In this document: one piece after another, positions 9,101 through 17,588 of the stretch | Layout of the letters: every line of letters starts with the position of its first letter | How positions within the stretch are numbered: the first letter of the stretch is position 1 | Origin: Nocardioides humi | Lineage (GTDB): Bacteria > Actinomycetota > Actinomycetes > Propionibacteriales > Nocardioidaceae | Assembly (NCBI RefSeq): GCF_006494775.1 | Contig: NZ_CP041146.1 | Location: 6,156,619 to 6,220,618 of the forward strand | Direction: 5' to 3' | Length of the DNA stretch: 64,000 bases | Program-made: the position numbers and the translations under genes | Notes under the pieces: generated by a model | What the model was told of the DNA's origin: nothing | What the model saw: the letters and a program-made list of their open reading frames with translations, nothing else | Database searches by the model: none

Positions 9101-9934
9101 ATGCAGCTCCGGATCGCGCATGTCACCGGCTTCGAGTACGACGGGCTGGTCAGCGCGTCGTACAACGAGGCCCGGATGACGCCGCAGACCGCCGCCCGCC
9201 AGACGGTCACCCACTCCCGGGTGGAGGTGGAGCCGCACCCGTGGGCGCAGACCTATCGCGACTACTGGGGGACGATGGTGACGGCCTTCGAGGTCCTCGC
9301 GCCCCACCGCGAGCTCGTGGTGACCGCCACCTCCGTCGTCCGGACCGAGGCGGCGCCGCCGGCCGGGCCGGTCGTCTCCTGGGAGGACCTCGCCGCTCCC
9401 GGCGACGACCTCGGCGAGTACCTCGCCCTCACCGACCGGGTCCGTCCCCCGGCCGACCTGGCCGCCCTGACCCGCGGGCTGGTCGCCGACGGCGCCGCAC
9501 CGGCCGAGGTCGCCCGCGAGGTCTGCCGGCTGGTCCACGACGGCGTCGAGTACCGCCCCGGGTCGACCGACGTGCACGCGGAGGCCGCGACCGCCTGGAG
9601 CCAGCGCAGCGGCGTGTGCCAGGACATCGCGCACCTCACGGTCGGCGCCCTCCGCCAGGCCGGGATCCCCAGCCGGTACGTGTCCGGCTACCTGCTGCCC
9701 CGCACCGACCCGGTCGTCGGCGAGGAGACCCACGGCGAGTCGCACGCGTGGGTCGAGTGGTGGGCCGGCGGCTGGCAGGCCTACGACCCCACCAACGACC
9801 AGCCGCCCGGCGAGCGCCACGTCGTGGTCGCCACCGGGCGCGACTACGCCGACGTGCGCCCGCTCAGCGGCATCTACACCGGCGCGGGCACCTCGCGGAT
9901 GTTCGTCGACGTGCAGATCACCCGGCTGGCCTGA
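9101..9934 (+). CDS. Transglutaminase-like cysteine protease family protein
   Basis: A 277-residue protein with the N-terminal bacterial transglutaminase-like domain (MQLRIAHVTGFEYDGLVSASYNEARMTP) and the transglutaminase core. The catalytic Cys is in RSGVCQDIAHL near residue 173, the His in GESHAWVEWW near 213 and the Asp in AYDPTNDQ near 228. All three residues of the triad are present, so activity as a peptidase or amide-forming enzyme is likely. It lies 29 bases after the alpha-E gene, third in the ATP-grasp cassette, and may process or ligate the peptide product. Confidence 0.85.
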   Translation: MQLRIAHVTGFEYDGLVSASYNEARMTPQTAARQTVTHSRVEVEPHPWAQTYRDYWGTMVTAFEVLAPHRELVVTATSVVRTEAAPPAGPVVSWEDLAAPGDDLGEYLALTDRVRPPADLAALTRGLVADGAAPAEVAREVCRLVHDGVEYRPGSTDVHAEAATAWSQRSGVCQDIAHLTVGALRQAGIPSRYVSGYLLPRTDPVVGEETHGESHAWVEWWAGGWQAYDPTNDQPPGERHVVVATGRDYADVRPLSGIYTGAGTSRMFVDVQITRLA

Positions 9935-9986
9935 TCACGACCGATCCCTACTGTCGCGGAGGCGGTCCGGGCCCCATCATGCGTCC

Positions 9987-10633
9987 ATGCGCATCCCTCG
10001 ACGCTGGCTCGTCGCCGTCCTGACCCTGCTCCTGGTGGCCGGGACCGCGACCATCACGTACGCCGCGACCACCGCCGCCCCCGACACCGTCACGGTCTGC
10101 GCCACCAAGGCCGGAGTCGTGCGCGGCGCCTCGAAGAAGGGCGCGTGCCCGAAGGGGACCAAGCCCCGCGCCATCGCCCCCGCCGCACCGGCGTCCGGCC
10201 CGCAGGGCGTCCCGGGACCCCAGGGCCTGCCGGGACCCCAGGGCCTGCCGGGACCCCAGGGGCCCAGGGACCGGGGACGGTGGACTTCGACCGGGCGTTC
10301 AGCACGGTGAACGGCAGCCACGGGACGATCGCCGCGCTGGACGGCCTCACGGTGAGCGCCGCGTGCGACGCCTACGGGCCGCGCTTCACCGCCGCGTACG
10401 CCGGCGGTCCGGTGATGCGCATCGGCGGGATCCTCGGATTCGGCCCGTCGGGCACGACCGCCCAGGTGGTCGCCAGCACGAGCACCATCTACTTCAGCAA
10501 CGTGAGCCCGACGAGCGCCATCGTCGGCACCCTGTGGTTCACCGACCTGAGCACCCATCGCACCGTCGGCCTGGAGATCACGGCCACCCAGTCGGGCACC
10601 GACTGCGCCTATGCCGGCCAGCTGATCCCCTGA
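9987..10633 (+). CDS. Secreted collagen-like (Gly-Pro-Gln repeat) protein, one frameshift
   Basis: The N-terminus is a signal peptide (RIPRRWLVAVLTLLLVAG, cleavage near TYAA). Residues about 33-55 hold a CATKAGVVRGASKKGACPKG segment with two cysteines. A short run of GPQGLP-type triplets follows near 70-95, and then a C-terminal domain of about 115 residues that I do not recognise. The frame changes inside the triplets near 10262. Adding one G to the GGGG run restores GPQGAQGPGTVDFDRAF and gives about 215 residues. The triplet run is short for a collagen helix, so it may be a flexible stalk. It is probably a surface or secreted protein of unknown role. Confidence 0.7.
10199..10270 (+). repeat. 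18-base tandem repeat encoding collagen-like triplets
   Basis: The unit GGGACCCCAGGGCCTGCC occurs at 10214-10231 and 10232-10249 and partly at 10250-10259, with a diverged copy on each side. It encodes Gly-Pro-Gln-Gly-Leu-Pro. Such repeats can change copy number, and the frameshift in the gene lies at its right edge. Confidence 0.8.
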
Positions 10634-10648
10634 GCCCGCTGCCGGAGC

Positions 10649-12109
10649 TCAGTCGAGCAGGTCCTCCACGCCGTTGGTCAGCCGGACGACGTAGAAGCCG
10701 CTGGTGCCGTCGGTGTACCAGACGGCGTCCCCGGCCGGGTCCCACGCGGGCTGGGAGAGCGCGCTCGCGCCGCCCTTCGCCGGCTTGTTGAAGTACGCCA
10801 CCTCACGGGGGTGCCGGACGTCGCTGATGTCGAAGATCCGCAGGCCGGACCCGATCATCGAGCAGGCGGCGAGCTTCGGCGCCTCGCGGGTCGGGACGGA
10901 GCAGTAGTGGGCGGAGTAGCCGCCGATGGGCAGGCCCGAGCCCGGGTCGGACAGGACCTCCTGGGTCCGGTTCTCCCGCTGGTGCACCTCGAGCCGGATG
11001 TCGGAGACGACCGCGGGCACGCTCGGGTCGGTGACGTCGATGATCCGCGCACCCCCGACCGGGCCGTTGCGGAAGTCCACGGTCCAGCCGTCCCCGAACC
11101 AGTCGGTGAACTCGTCGACCTCGAGCACGTACCGGCGTCCGTCGCGGTGGAACGGCTCGGCGACCTGCGGGATGGAGATGCCGGGCCAGTCGACCTCGCC
11201 GAGCAGGGAGATCGACGGCCGCGGCGCCCGGGCCTGGACCTCGGAGACGTCGTAGACCTGCAGGCTCGGGTCGTCGAGCACGGCGTTGGCCGACGGAGTG
11301 CCCATGTTGGCGACGTACATGGTGGCGCCGTCGTCGGAGAACCGCAGCCCGTGGGCGACGACGCCGGCCTTGGTCATCAGGGTCCGGGGCCGGCGCGGGT
11401 CGGTCAGGTCGACGGCGGTCATCGTGAAGCCGGCCGCGCCCGCCGTCCAGAAGGTGTTCCCGTCGGGCGCGAAGCCGCTCTCGTGCCCGAGGACGCCGGA
11501 GAGCGTGGTCGAGAGGAGCCGCGGACGGCGGCAGTCGGTGCGCACGTCGTACACGTCGAGCACGCCGGGCGCGGTGGCGAGCGTCCCGAGCACGCCCACC
11601 AGCAGGCCGCGCTCCGCGTTGACCAGCAGCGACTCGTGCGGGCTCAGCATCGCGGGCGTGATCAGGTTGGCCGTCTTGCGCGGGTGGGCGGGGTCCGACA
11701 TGTCGAGGACGACCACCCCGAGGCCGGTGCCGTTGAGCAGGTTGCCGACGACGTCGAGGCCGAGCATCCGGGTGGAGTCGTAGAACGCGCAGGTGTGACC
11801 CTGGGCGTCGGTGTAGCGCAGCGTCTTGAACCCGCCGGTGGATCCGTGGTGGCCGACCTCCACGGTGTTGCAGGTGTAGCCCTGCTGGGCCCGGCCCGAG
11901 GCGAAGTCCGCCTTCGGGGCGCGCCCCTGCAGCGCGGTGGTCTCCGGGCGGGAGCCGGGTCCGCAGGTCGCCTCGGCCACCGGCTGCGGGACCGCGGGCG
12001 GGTCGGCGGCCGCGGCGAACGCGCCGCCCACCAGGACGGCGGCCGCGGCCAGCGCCACGCTCACCCGTCGTCGTACCGGGTCGCCGATCCAGCCGCGCAC
12101 CGTCCCCAT
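10649..12109 (-). CDS. Secreted LVIVD-type beta-propeller protein
   Basis: A 486-residue exported protein with a Tat/Sec-like signal peptide (RRRVSVALAAAAVLVGGAFA). It is built from repeated blades with the pattern LDVVGN..VVLDMSDPAHPRKTANL, MTAVDLTDPRRPRTL, ARIIDVTDPSVPAVVSDI and LRIFDISDVRHPREVAYF, typical of LVIVD repeats. There are several cysteines (CGPGS, YTCNTVE, HTCAFYD, TDCRRP, YCSVP, AACSM) that could form disulfides outside the cell. The function of this family is not established. A binding or scaffold role is likely, and no catalytic motif is seen. Confidence 0.75.
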   Translation of the reverse strand: MGTVRGWIGDPVRRRVSVALAAAAVLVGGAFAAAADPPAVPQPVAEATCGPGSRPETTALQGRAPKADFASGRAQQGYTCNTVEVGHHGSTGGFKTLRYTDAQGHTCAFYDSTRMLGLDVVGNLLNGTGLGVVVLDMSDPAHPRKTANLITPAMLSPHESLLVNAERGLLVGVLGTLATAPGVLDVYDVRTDCRRPRLLSTTLSGVLGHESGFAPDGNTFWTAGAAGFTMTAVDLTDPRRPRTLMTKAGVVAHGLRFSDDGATMYVANMGTPSANAVLDDPSLQVYDVSEVQARAPRPSISLLGEVDWPGISIPQVAEPFHRDGRRYVLEVDEFTDWFGDGWTVDFRNGPVGGARIIDVTDPSVPAVVSDIRLEVHQRENRTQEVLSDPGSGLPIGGYSAHYCSVPTREAPKLAACSMIGSGLRIFDISDVRHPREVAYFNKPAKGGASALSQPAWDPAGDAVWYTDGTSGFYVVRLTNGVEDLLD

Positions 12110-12123
12110 GGCGTTCCCCTTCG

Positions 12124-13230
12124 TCAGATGCCGGCGATCCCGTCGAGCTTCTTCACCGTCGCCTCGAACTCGGCGACCAGCTCGCCGATCACCTCGGCGA
12201 CCGGCCGCACCTCGTTCATCCGGCCCACGATCTGGCCGACCGGCATCGAGATCACGTCGGGGTCGCCGGAGGCGTTGATCCGGTTGTGGGCGTCGGCGAC
12301 GAGGAGGTTCTGCAGCGGCATCGGCAGGGGCGCCGGCGCGCCCTCCTCCGACCACGCCTCGGTCCACTTCGTCTTGAGCAGGCGCGCCGGCTTGCCGGTG
12401 TAGATCCGGGTGCGCACCGTGTCGGACGAGGTCGCCCGCAGGAAGGCGGTCTCCCAGCCCTTGTTGCCGGCCAGGTTGCGGTACTCCTCGGTGCCGAGCC
12501 AGATCGAGCCGGTCCACACGCCCTGCGCGCCGAGCGCGAGCGACGCGGCGATCTGCCGCCCCGAGCCGATCCCGCCGGCGCCGAGGACGGGGACGTCCGG
12601 GCCGACCGCGTCGACGATGTCGGGCGTGAGCACCATGCTGGCGATCTCGCCGGTGTGTCCGCCCGCCTCGTAGCCCTGGGCGATGATGATGTCGACGCCG
12701 TTGGCGACGTGGCTGAGCGCGTGCTTCGGCGCGCCGGCGAGCGCGGCGACCTTGAGGCCGGCCTCGTGGCACTGCTCGATGACGTCGACCGGCGGCGAGC
12801 CGAGCGCGTTGGCGATGAGCACCGGCCGATGCTGCAGCGCGACGTCCACGTGGGAGCGTGCGACCGAGTGCAGCCAACCGAGGACGCCCTCGCGGCCCTC
12901 GCCCTCCGGCAGCGGTGGGACGCCGAGCTCGAGCAGGGTCTCGTCGACGAACCTCCGGTGCTCCTCGGGGATGTACGACGACAGGTCGGCCGAGGTGCCC
13001 TCGGTGGGGATCTTCATCGGCATGACCACGTCGACGCCGTACGGCCGGCCGTCGGTGTTGTCGTCCATCCAGGTCAGCACGCGGTCCAGCTCGTCGGTGT
13101 CGTTGAACCGGACGCAGCCCAGCACGCCGAGGCCACCGGCGCGCGACACGGCCGCGGCGACGTGCTCCGACGGGGTGAAGGCGAAGATCGGGTGGTCGAT
13201 GCCGAAGGCATCGCACAGCGCGGTGCGCAT
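12124..13230 (-). CDS. Nitronate monooxygenase family FMN protein (Rv1533-like)
   Basis: A 368-residue TIM-barrel flavoprotein of the 2-nitropropane dioxygenase/nitronate monooxygenase family. Typical parts are FAFTPSEHVAAAVSRAGGLGVLG at the start, IIIAQGYEAGGHTG near residue 185 (substrate/FMN loop with His) and VLGAGGIGSGRQIAASLALGAQGVWTGS near 213-240. By recall it is closer to mycobacterial Rv1533 than to IpdC. Its ATG overlaps the fadD19 stop codon (TGATG), so it is co-transcribed with, and probably regulated by KstR together with, that steroid ligase. The true substrate in the steroid pathway, if any, is unknown. Confidence 0.78.
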   Translation of the reverse strand: MRTALCDAFGIDHPIFAFTPSEHVAAAVSRAGGLGVLGCVRFNDTDELDRVLTWMDDNTDGRPYGVDVVMPMKIPTEGTSADLSSYIPEEHRRFVDETLLELGVPPLPEGEGREGVLGWLHSVARSHVDVALQHRPVLIANALGSPPVDVIEQCHEAGLKVAALAGAPKHALSHVANGVDIIIAQGYEAGGHTGEIASMVLTPDIVDAVGPDVPVLGAGGIGSGRQIAASLALGAQGVWTGSIWLGTEEYRNLAGNKGWETAFLRATSSDTVRTRIYTGKPARLLKTKWTEAWSEEGAPAPLPMPLQNLLVADAHNRINASGDPDVISMPVGQIVGRMNEVRPVAEVIGELVAEFEATVKKLDGIAGI

Positions 13231-14861
13231 CAGGCGTTCTCCCCTACGTTCGTCCGGTCGGCCAGGGCGAGCTCCTTGGCCCGCGGGTACTGCGCCTTGC
13301 CGGTGGCGTTGCGCGGGATCTCCTCGACGATGGTCAGCGCGCGCGGGAGCTTGTAGCCCGAGAGATGGGCGCGCAGGAAGGTGCGCAGCTCCTCCAGCTC
13401 CACGGTGTGACCGGGGCGCGGCTCGACGACCGCGGCCACGCACTGGCCGTACTTCTCGTCGGGCAGGCCGACCACCAGCACGTCGTACACGCCTGGGTGG
13501 GCCTTGATCGCCTGCTCCACCTCCTCGGGGTAGACCTTCTCACCGCCGGTGTTGATGCAGTTCGAGCCGCGGCCGAGCAGCGTGATCCGGTTGCCCTCCT
13601 CGATCCGGGCGTTGTCGCCGGGGATGGAGTAGCGGACGCCGTCGATCTCGACGAAGGTCCTCGCGGACTTCTCGGGGTCCTTGTAGTAGCCGACCGGGAC
13701 GTTGCCCGAGCGGGCGGTGCGGCCGATCTTGCCGACGTCCGTGGCCGGGTCGAGGATCCGGTCGTCGTCGCCGATGATCACCGTGGTCGGCGGCAGCGAG
13801 ATGACCGGGCCGTCCGTGGACAGCGCGCTCGCGTCCTGCAGGCCGGTGCCCTGGAAGCCGGTCTCCGACGAGCCGACGGAGTCGGTGAAGACGGCGTTCG
13901 GGAAGTGCTTCATCCAGCGCTCCTTCACCGACTTGGAGAAGATCGCGGCGCTGGAGGCGATGGCGAAGAGGGTCTGGCCGTCGAAGCCGCCCTCCTCGTA
14001 GGCGTCGATCAGCGGGACCGCCATCGCGTCGCCGGTCATGAAGAGCATCTGCACGCCGTGCTGGTCGACGAGCTCCCAGGTCCGGACCGGGTCGAACTTG
14101 GGCTCGAGGATGGTGACCTGGCCGGCGAAGAGGTGCATGAGCAGCGAGGCCTGGGCGCCGCCGTGCATCAGCGGGCTGAGCGGGAGCGTGACGAGGCTGT
14201 CCTGCAGCGCCTTCTTCGACTGGTCGTACTCCTCCAGCGGCTCGGACGTCATGAAGTCGATGCCGCCGCCGAGCACCCGCCAGAAGTCCTCGTGGCGCCA
14301 CATGACGCCCTTCGGGAATCCGGTCGTGCCGCCGGTGTAGATGATGTGGATGTCGTCGGGGCTGCGCTCGCCGAAGTCGCGCGCGTCGGACCGGCCGGCC
14401 AGGGCCTCCTCGAGGGTGACGCCGCCGTACGACGCGATGTCGCTCGCGTCGTCCGGCTCCAGCGGGTTCGGGACCGCGATCACCGCCTTCATGGCGCCCA
14501 CCTTCGGCAGCACCTCGGCGACCAGCGGCGCGTAGACCCGGTCGTGGACCAGACCGACCAGGTCGGCGTTGTCGAAGAGGTACTCGAGCTCGCCGGCGAC
14601 GTACCGGTAGTTGACGTTGATCGCCACGGCGCGGGCCTTGAGGATCCCGATGAGGGCGATGACGTGCTCGATGCTGTTCTTGGCGTAGAGGCCGACGTGG
14701 TCGCCCGGACCGATGCCCTGGGCCTGCAGGTAGTGGGCGAGCCGGTTGGACTGCGCCTCCAGCTCGGCGAAGGAGATGACGCGGTCCCCCACCTGAACGG
14801 CGGGCTTGTCGGGCACGGCGTCGACGGCGTGTTCGAAGAGATCGGCGATGTTCAGGGCCAC
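13230..14861 (-). CDS. fadD19: Steroid side-chain CoA ligase, FadD19-like
   Basis: A 543-residue AMP-forming ligase. Motifs are IIYTGGTTGFPKGVMWRH near residues 172-189, TDSVGSSETG near 319, the GDNARIEEGNRITLLGR acyl-adenylate segment and IPRNATGKAQYPRA with the C-terminal lysine. Length and sequence fit mycobacterial FadD19, which activates C26 cholestenoate-type side chains. It diverges from echA19, exactly as Rv3515c and Rv3516 do, and the shared KstR operator lies between them. I chose the GTG at 14861 because the next upstream GTG (14879) is inside the operator and would add the unlikely peptide MFYCRR. Confidence 0.9.
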   Translation of the reverse strand: MALNIADLFEHAVDAVPDKPAVQVGDRVISFAELEAQSNRLAHYLQAQGIGPGDHVGLYAKNSIEHVIALIGILKARAVAINVNYRYVAGELEYLFDNADLVGLVHDRVYAPLVAEVLPKVGAMKAVIAVPNPLEPDDASDIASYGGVTLEEALAGRSDARDFGERSPDDIHIIYTGGTTGFPKGVMWRHEDFWRVLGGGIDFMTSEPLEEYDQSKKALQDSLVTLPLSPLMHGGAQASLLMHLFAGQVTILEPKFDPVRTWELVDQHGVQMLFMTGDAMAVPLIDAYEEGGFDGQTLFAIASSAAIFSKSVKERWMKHFPNAVFTDSVGSSETGFQGTGLQDASALSTDGPVISLPPTTVIIGDDDRILDPATDVGKIGRTARSGNVPVGYYKDPEKSARTFVEIDGVRYSIPGDNARIEEGNRITLLGRGSNCINTGGEKVYPEEVEQAIKAHPGVYDVLVVGLPDEKYGQCVAAVVEPRPGHTVELEELRTFLRAHLSGYKLPRALTIVEEIPRNATGKAQYPRAKELALADRTNVGENA

Positions 14862-14871
14862 GCGCCGACAG

Positions 14872-14885
14872 TAGAACACGTTTCA
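14872..14885. promoter_or_regulatory. KstR-type operator between fadD19 and echA19
   Basis: TAGAACACGTTTCA fits TnnAACnnGTTnnA. It lies 11 bases upstream of the fadD19 GTG and occupies the -35 position (17 bases from the -10) of the echA19 promoter, so one site can control both genes. Confidence 0.85.
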
Positions 14886-14894
14886 CTTTTTCGC

Positions 14895-14900
14895 TAGCGT
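14895..14900 (+). promoter_or_regulatory. -10 box (TAGCGT) of echA19, predicted leaderless
   Basis: The hexamer ends 7 bases before the ATG at 14908 and there is no ribosome-binding site. The KstR operator begins 23 bases upstream, over the -35 position. Confidence 0.55.
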
Positions 14901-14907
14901 TGTTCAC

Positions 14908-15690
14908 ATGAGTGATTGCCTCGTCGAGCAGGACGGCCACAAGCTGGTCGTCACCATGAACCGTCCCGAGCGGCGCAACGCGCTGTCCGGCGAGATGCTA
15001 CGGATCATGGAGGACGCCTGGGACCGGGTGAACGAGGACCCGGAGATCCGGGTCTGCATCCTCACCGGCGCGGGCGGCTACTTCTGCGCGGGCATGGACC
15101 TCAAGGCGGCCGACGACAGGCCCCCGTCGGAGAGCTTCGAGTCCGGCGCCTACGACCCCACGACGATCAAGGGCCTGCTCAAGGGCTTCCGGCTGACGAA
15201 GCCGCTGATCGCCGCGGTCGAGGGTCCGGCGATCGCCGGCGGCACCGAGATCCTGCAGGGAACCGACATCCGGGTCGCCGGGGAGTCGGCCAAGTTCGGC
15301 GTCGCCGAGGCCCGGTGGTCCCTGTACCCGCTGGGCGGCTCGGCGGTCCGCCTCCCCCGCCAGATCCCCTACACCGTCGCGGCCGAGCTGCTGCTGACCG
15401 GTCGCACCCTGCTCGCGCCCGAGGCGAAGGAGCTCGGCCTGATCGGGCACGTCGTCCCCGACGGCGAGGCCCTGGCCAAGGCCCACGAGATCGCGGACCG
15501 GATCGCCGCCAACGGCCCGCTCGCCGTCCAGGCGATCCTCAAGACGATGCGCGACTCCGAGGGCAGGCACGAGGAGGACTGCTGGGCCGACGACGCGAGG
15601 ATCGGCGCCGCGGTCTTCTCCTCCGAGGACGCCAAGGAGGGGCCGCGGGCGTTCCTGGAGAAGCGGGCGCCGGAGTTCAAGGGGAGGTAG
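14908..15690 (+). CDS. echA19: Steroid enoyl-CoA hydratase, EchA19-like
   Basis: A 260-residue crotonase-fold enzyme that should hydrate the side-chain enoyl-CoA formed by the FadE dehydrogenases. The oxyanion-hole segments are [10 protein letters not shown] near residues 64-73 and [20 protein letters not shown] near 104-123, and the acid/base region is [12 protein letters not shown] near 135-146. The length is normal for the family (mycobacterial EchA19 about 263). It diverges from fadD19, and its predicted promoter and KstR site make it part of the steroid regulon. Confidence 0.9.
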   Translation: MSDCLVEQDGHKLVVTMNRPERRNALSGEMLRIMEDAWDRVNEDPEIRVCILTGAGGYFCAGMDLKAADDRPPSESFESGAYDPTTIKGLLKGFRLTKPLIAAVEGPAIAGGTEILQGTDIRVAGESAKFGVAEARWSLYPLGGSAVRLPRQIPYTVAAELLLTGRTLLAPEAKELGLIGHVVPDGEALAKAHEIADRIAANGPLAVQAILKTMRDSEGRHEEDCWADDARIGAAVFSSEDAKEGPRAFLEKRAPEFKGR

Positions 15691-15724
15691 TTCAAGGCAC
15701 GCCGATGCCGGGCAGGATGGCGGC

Positions 15725-16423
15725 ATGGCTGTCGTCCCCCTCGCCCTCCTCGGGCTGCTCGGCCTGGTCTTCGCCGCCGTCGTCGTGCTGATCGTCGTCG
15801 CGGCGGTCGAGGCCCAGAAGCGCGCCGCCGAGCGCCGGCAGGGGCTGGCGGCGATCGCGCACCAGCGCGAGTGGGAGTACCGCGCGGAGGACCCCGGCCT
15901 GGTCGACCGGTTCGCCGGCGGGCCGTTCGGACGCGGACACGGCCGCCGCGCGTCCAACGTCCTCCTCGGCCGGTACGACGGCCGGCCGTTCACCGCCTTC
16001 GACTACACCTTCACCACCGGCTCCGGCGACGACCGCCGCCAGCACGCCTACTCCGTGGTCGCGCTGAACCTCGGCGTCCGGGCGCCCGACCTGGCCGTCG
16101 GGCCGACGAGCACCCTGCGCCGCTGGGTCGACTCGCTGACCGGCCGGGACATCGAGATCGGCGACCCGGAGTTCGACCACCACTTCACGGTGCACTCGCC
16201 GTCGCCGGAGTTCGCGGCCGACGTGCTGCTCTCCGAGGTGCGCGACGTGATGCGCCACCACCCGCAGGTCTCCTGGCGGATCGCCGGCGACTCCCTGCTC
16301 GTGATCCGCGCGGGCACGCACACCCCGGCCGAGGTCGACGCGAAGCTGCACATGATGGACGCGCTGCTCGACCGGGTGCCCTCCCCCGTGTGGGACCGGC
16401 TGCGCGGGGAGCAGCCGCGCTGA
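15725..16423 (+). CDS. Membrane-anchored DUF3137-like protein
   Basis: A 232-residue protein with one N-terminal membrane helix (VPLALLGLLGLVFAAVVVLIVVAAVEA, residues 4-30). A soluble domain follows with RREWEYRAEDPGLVDRF-like and NVLLGRYDGRPFTAFDYTF segments. This reads like the DUF3137 group, proteins of unknown function found widely in actinobacteria. The soluble part is probably cytoplasmic, given the positive residues after the helix. CAGGAT lies six bases upstream of the ATG and may be a weak -10. The gene converges with the cytochrome b561-like gene. Confidence 0.65.
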   Translation: MAVVPLALLGLLGLVFAAVVVLIVVAAVEAQKRAAERRQGLAAIAHQREWEYRAEDPGLVDRFAGGPFGRGHGRRASNVLLGRYDGRPFTAFDYTFTTGSGDDRRQHAYSVVALNLGVRAPDLAVGPTSTLRRWVDSLTGRDIEIGDPEFDHHFTVHSPSPEFAADVLLSEVRDVMRHHPQVSWRIAGDSLLVIRAGTHTPAEVDAKLHMMDALLDRVPSPVWDRLRGEQPR

Positions 16424-16442
16424 CCGCGCCCGGATGGCGCCG

Positions 16443-17024
16443 CTAGAGCCGCAGCATCCGGGGCAGCAGGCGGTAGCCGAGCACGACCGCCAGGTGCCCC
16501 GCGAGCGCGGCGAAGAACCCCACGTGCGCGGCGACGTGCAGCGGCACGAGGTCGTCGGAGCCGATCACCAGGAGCAGCCCGGTCAGCGGCAGCGCGAAGA
16601 GCATCGTCAGCAGGGAGACCTCGCTGGCGTGCAGCAGTCGTCTGCCGGCCGGGCCCAGGCGCGGGTCCCAGGGCGGCAGCGGGGTGAGCCGGCGCCAGAT
16701 CACCCGCGCGAGCGCCACCACGAGCAGCAGGAGGCCGAGCGTGACGTGCGCCGGGCTCGGCCGGTCCTCCGCCGCCTCCTCGAGGCGCTCCTGGCGCTCC
16801 TCGCACTCCTCCTCGAGCCGGTCGAGGAGGTCCTCCTCGGCGTCGCTGGTGTCGCCGCCGCTGCGGTCCTCGCCCGGCGGGTCGCAGTCGACGCGCACGA
16901 CACGGTCGTCGTCGGCCTCCATCGTGTAGCCGACCACGAACTGCGCGGCGAGCAGCAGGACGGTCACCCAGTGCAGTGCCCGGGTGACCGCGCCGTAGCC
17001 GTGCTCATCGTTGCGCAGGCGCAT
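16443..17024 (-). CDS. Cytochrome b561-like membrane protein with an acidic insert
   Basis: A 193-residue, four-helix di-haem-type protein. Helix 1 is RALHWVTVLLLAAQFVVGY (residues 15-33), helix 2 AHVTLGLLLLVVALARVIW (92-110), helix 3 RLLHASEVSLLTMLFALPLTGLLLVIG (129-155) and helix 4 AAHVGFFAALAGHLAVVLGYRLL (165-187). Candidate haem histidines are H17, H93, H132 and one in helix 4. Between helices 1 and 2 is a stretch of about 50 residues very rich in Asp and Glu (ESER-like EEDLLDRLEEECEERQERLEE), which is unusual for the family. It probably moves electrons in the membrane. Partner unknown. Confidence 0.72.
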   Translation of the reverse strand: MRLRNDEHGYGAVTRALHWVTVLLLAAQFVVGYTMEADDDRVVRVDCDPPGEDRSGGDTSDAEEDLLDRLEEECEERQERLEEAAEDRPSPAHVTLGLLLLVVALARVIWRRLTPLPPWDPRLGPAGRRLLHASEVSLLTMLFALPLTGLLLVIGSDDLVPLHVAAHVGFFAALAGHLAVVLGYRLLPRMLRL

Positions 17025-17036
17025 GACCGGTCGCGG

Positions 17037-17537
17037 TCACCGGCCGGTGCGCTTGGCCTTCCAGCGCAACGGGTTGCCGGCGTCGTTGCCGCGCTGGCAC
17101 CAGCCGACCTCGTAGGACAGGGTGCCCTGCTTGACCTTGCGCTTCTTGGCGACCAGCTTGCCGCCGACCTCGACGCGGTAGTCCGTGCCGTCGAGCGTGC
17201 CGGCGTAGACGCTGTGGAACCGGCCGTTCCTCTTGACCTTCATCGTGGGCATGGACTGCGCGATCAGGCGCACGTCGAGCCCGCAGATCACGTTCATGGT
17301 GACCAGCCACTTCTTGATCTTGCGGCCGTTCTTGGACACCTCGAAGCCGATCTCCAGCCGGTCGAGCGGGTTCGGCTCCGTCGGCGTCTCGGCGCCGGTG
17401 TAGGTGCCGCCCGGCCCCTTCGGCTTCGCCCGCTCGGCGACGACGCTGCCGGCGGCATGGACGGGGGCGGGGGACGACGTGACCAGCAGCGCGACGGCCA
17501 GGAACGCCACCGCGACCGCCCGCGAGAGAGGACGCAT
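17037..17537 (-). CDS. Small secreted protein of unknown function
   Basis: 166 residues, beginning MRPLSRAVAVAFLAVALLVTSS, a signal peptide with likely cleavage after VHAA. The mature part is basic and has two cysteines (VICGLD and VGWCQRG) that may pair. I do not recognise the domain. An ATG nine bases further upstream overlaps the -10 box TAGGAT, so I chose the second ATG, which is 7 bases after that box. It ends 12 bases before the cytochrome b561-like gene. Confidence 0.6.
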   Translation of the reverse strand: MRPLSRAVAVAFLAVALLVTSSPAPVHAAGSVVAERAKPKGPGGTYTGAETPTEPNPLDRLEIGFEVSKNGRKIKKWLVTMNVICGLDVRLIAQSMPTMKVKRNGRFHSVYAGTLDGTDYRVEVGGKLVAKKRKVKQGTLSYEVGWCQRGNDAGNPLRWKAKRTGR

Positions 17538-17544
17538 GACGGGC

Positions 17545-17550
17545 ATCCTA
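17545..17550 (-). promoter_or_regulatory. -10 box (TAGGAT) of the small secreted protein gene, predicted leaderless
   Basis: The hexamer ends 7 bases before the ATG at 17537 and decides between two possible starts. Confidence 0.5.
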
Positions 17551-17588
17551 GAGGCTCCCCCGGCAGGCGCCGTCTGCTGGCGGAACCT

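Noticed and set aside
10199..10270. CRISPR-like array
   Set aside because: The repeats are directly adjacent with no spacers and code for Gly-Pro-Gln triplets.
12124..13230. Nitronate monooxygenase as IpdC of the HIP pathway
   Set aside because: The sequence reads closer to Rv1533, and IpdC is normally under KstR2, for which no site is seen.
14861..14879. GTG start for fadD19 inside the operator
   Set aside because: It would add MFYCRR before the normal family start and places coding sequence in the repressor site.
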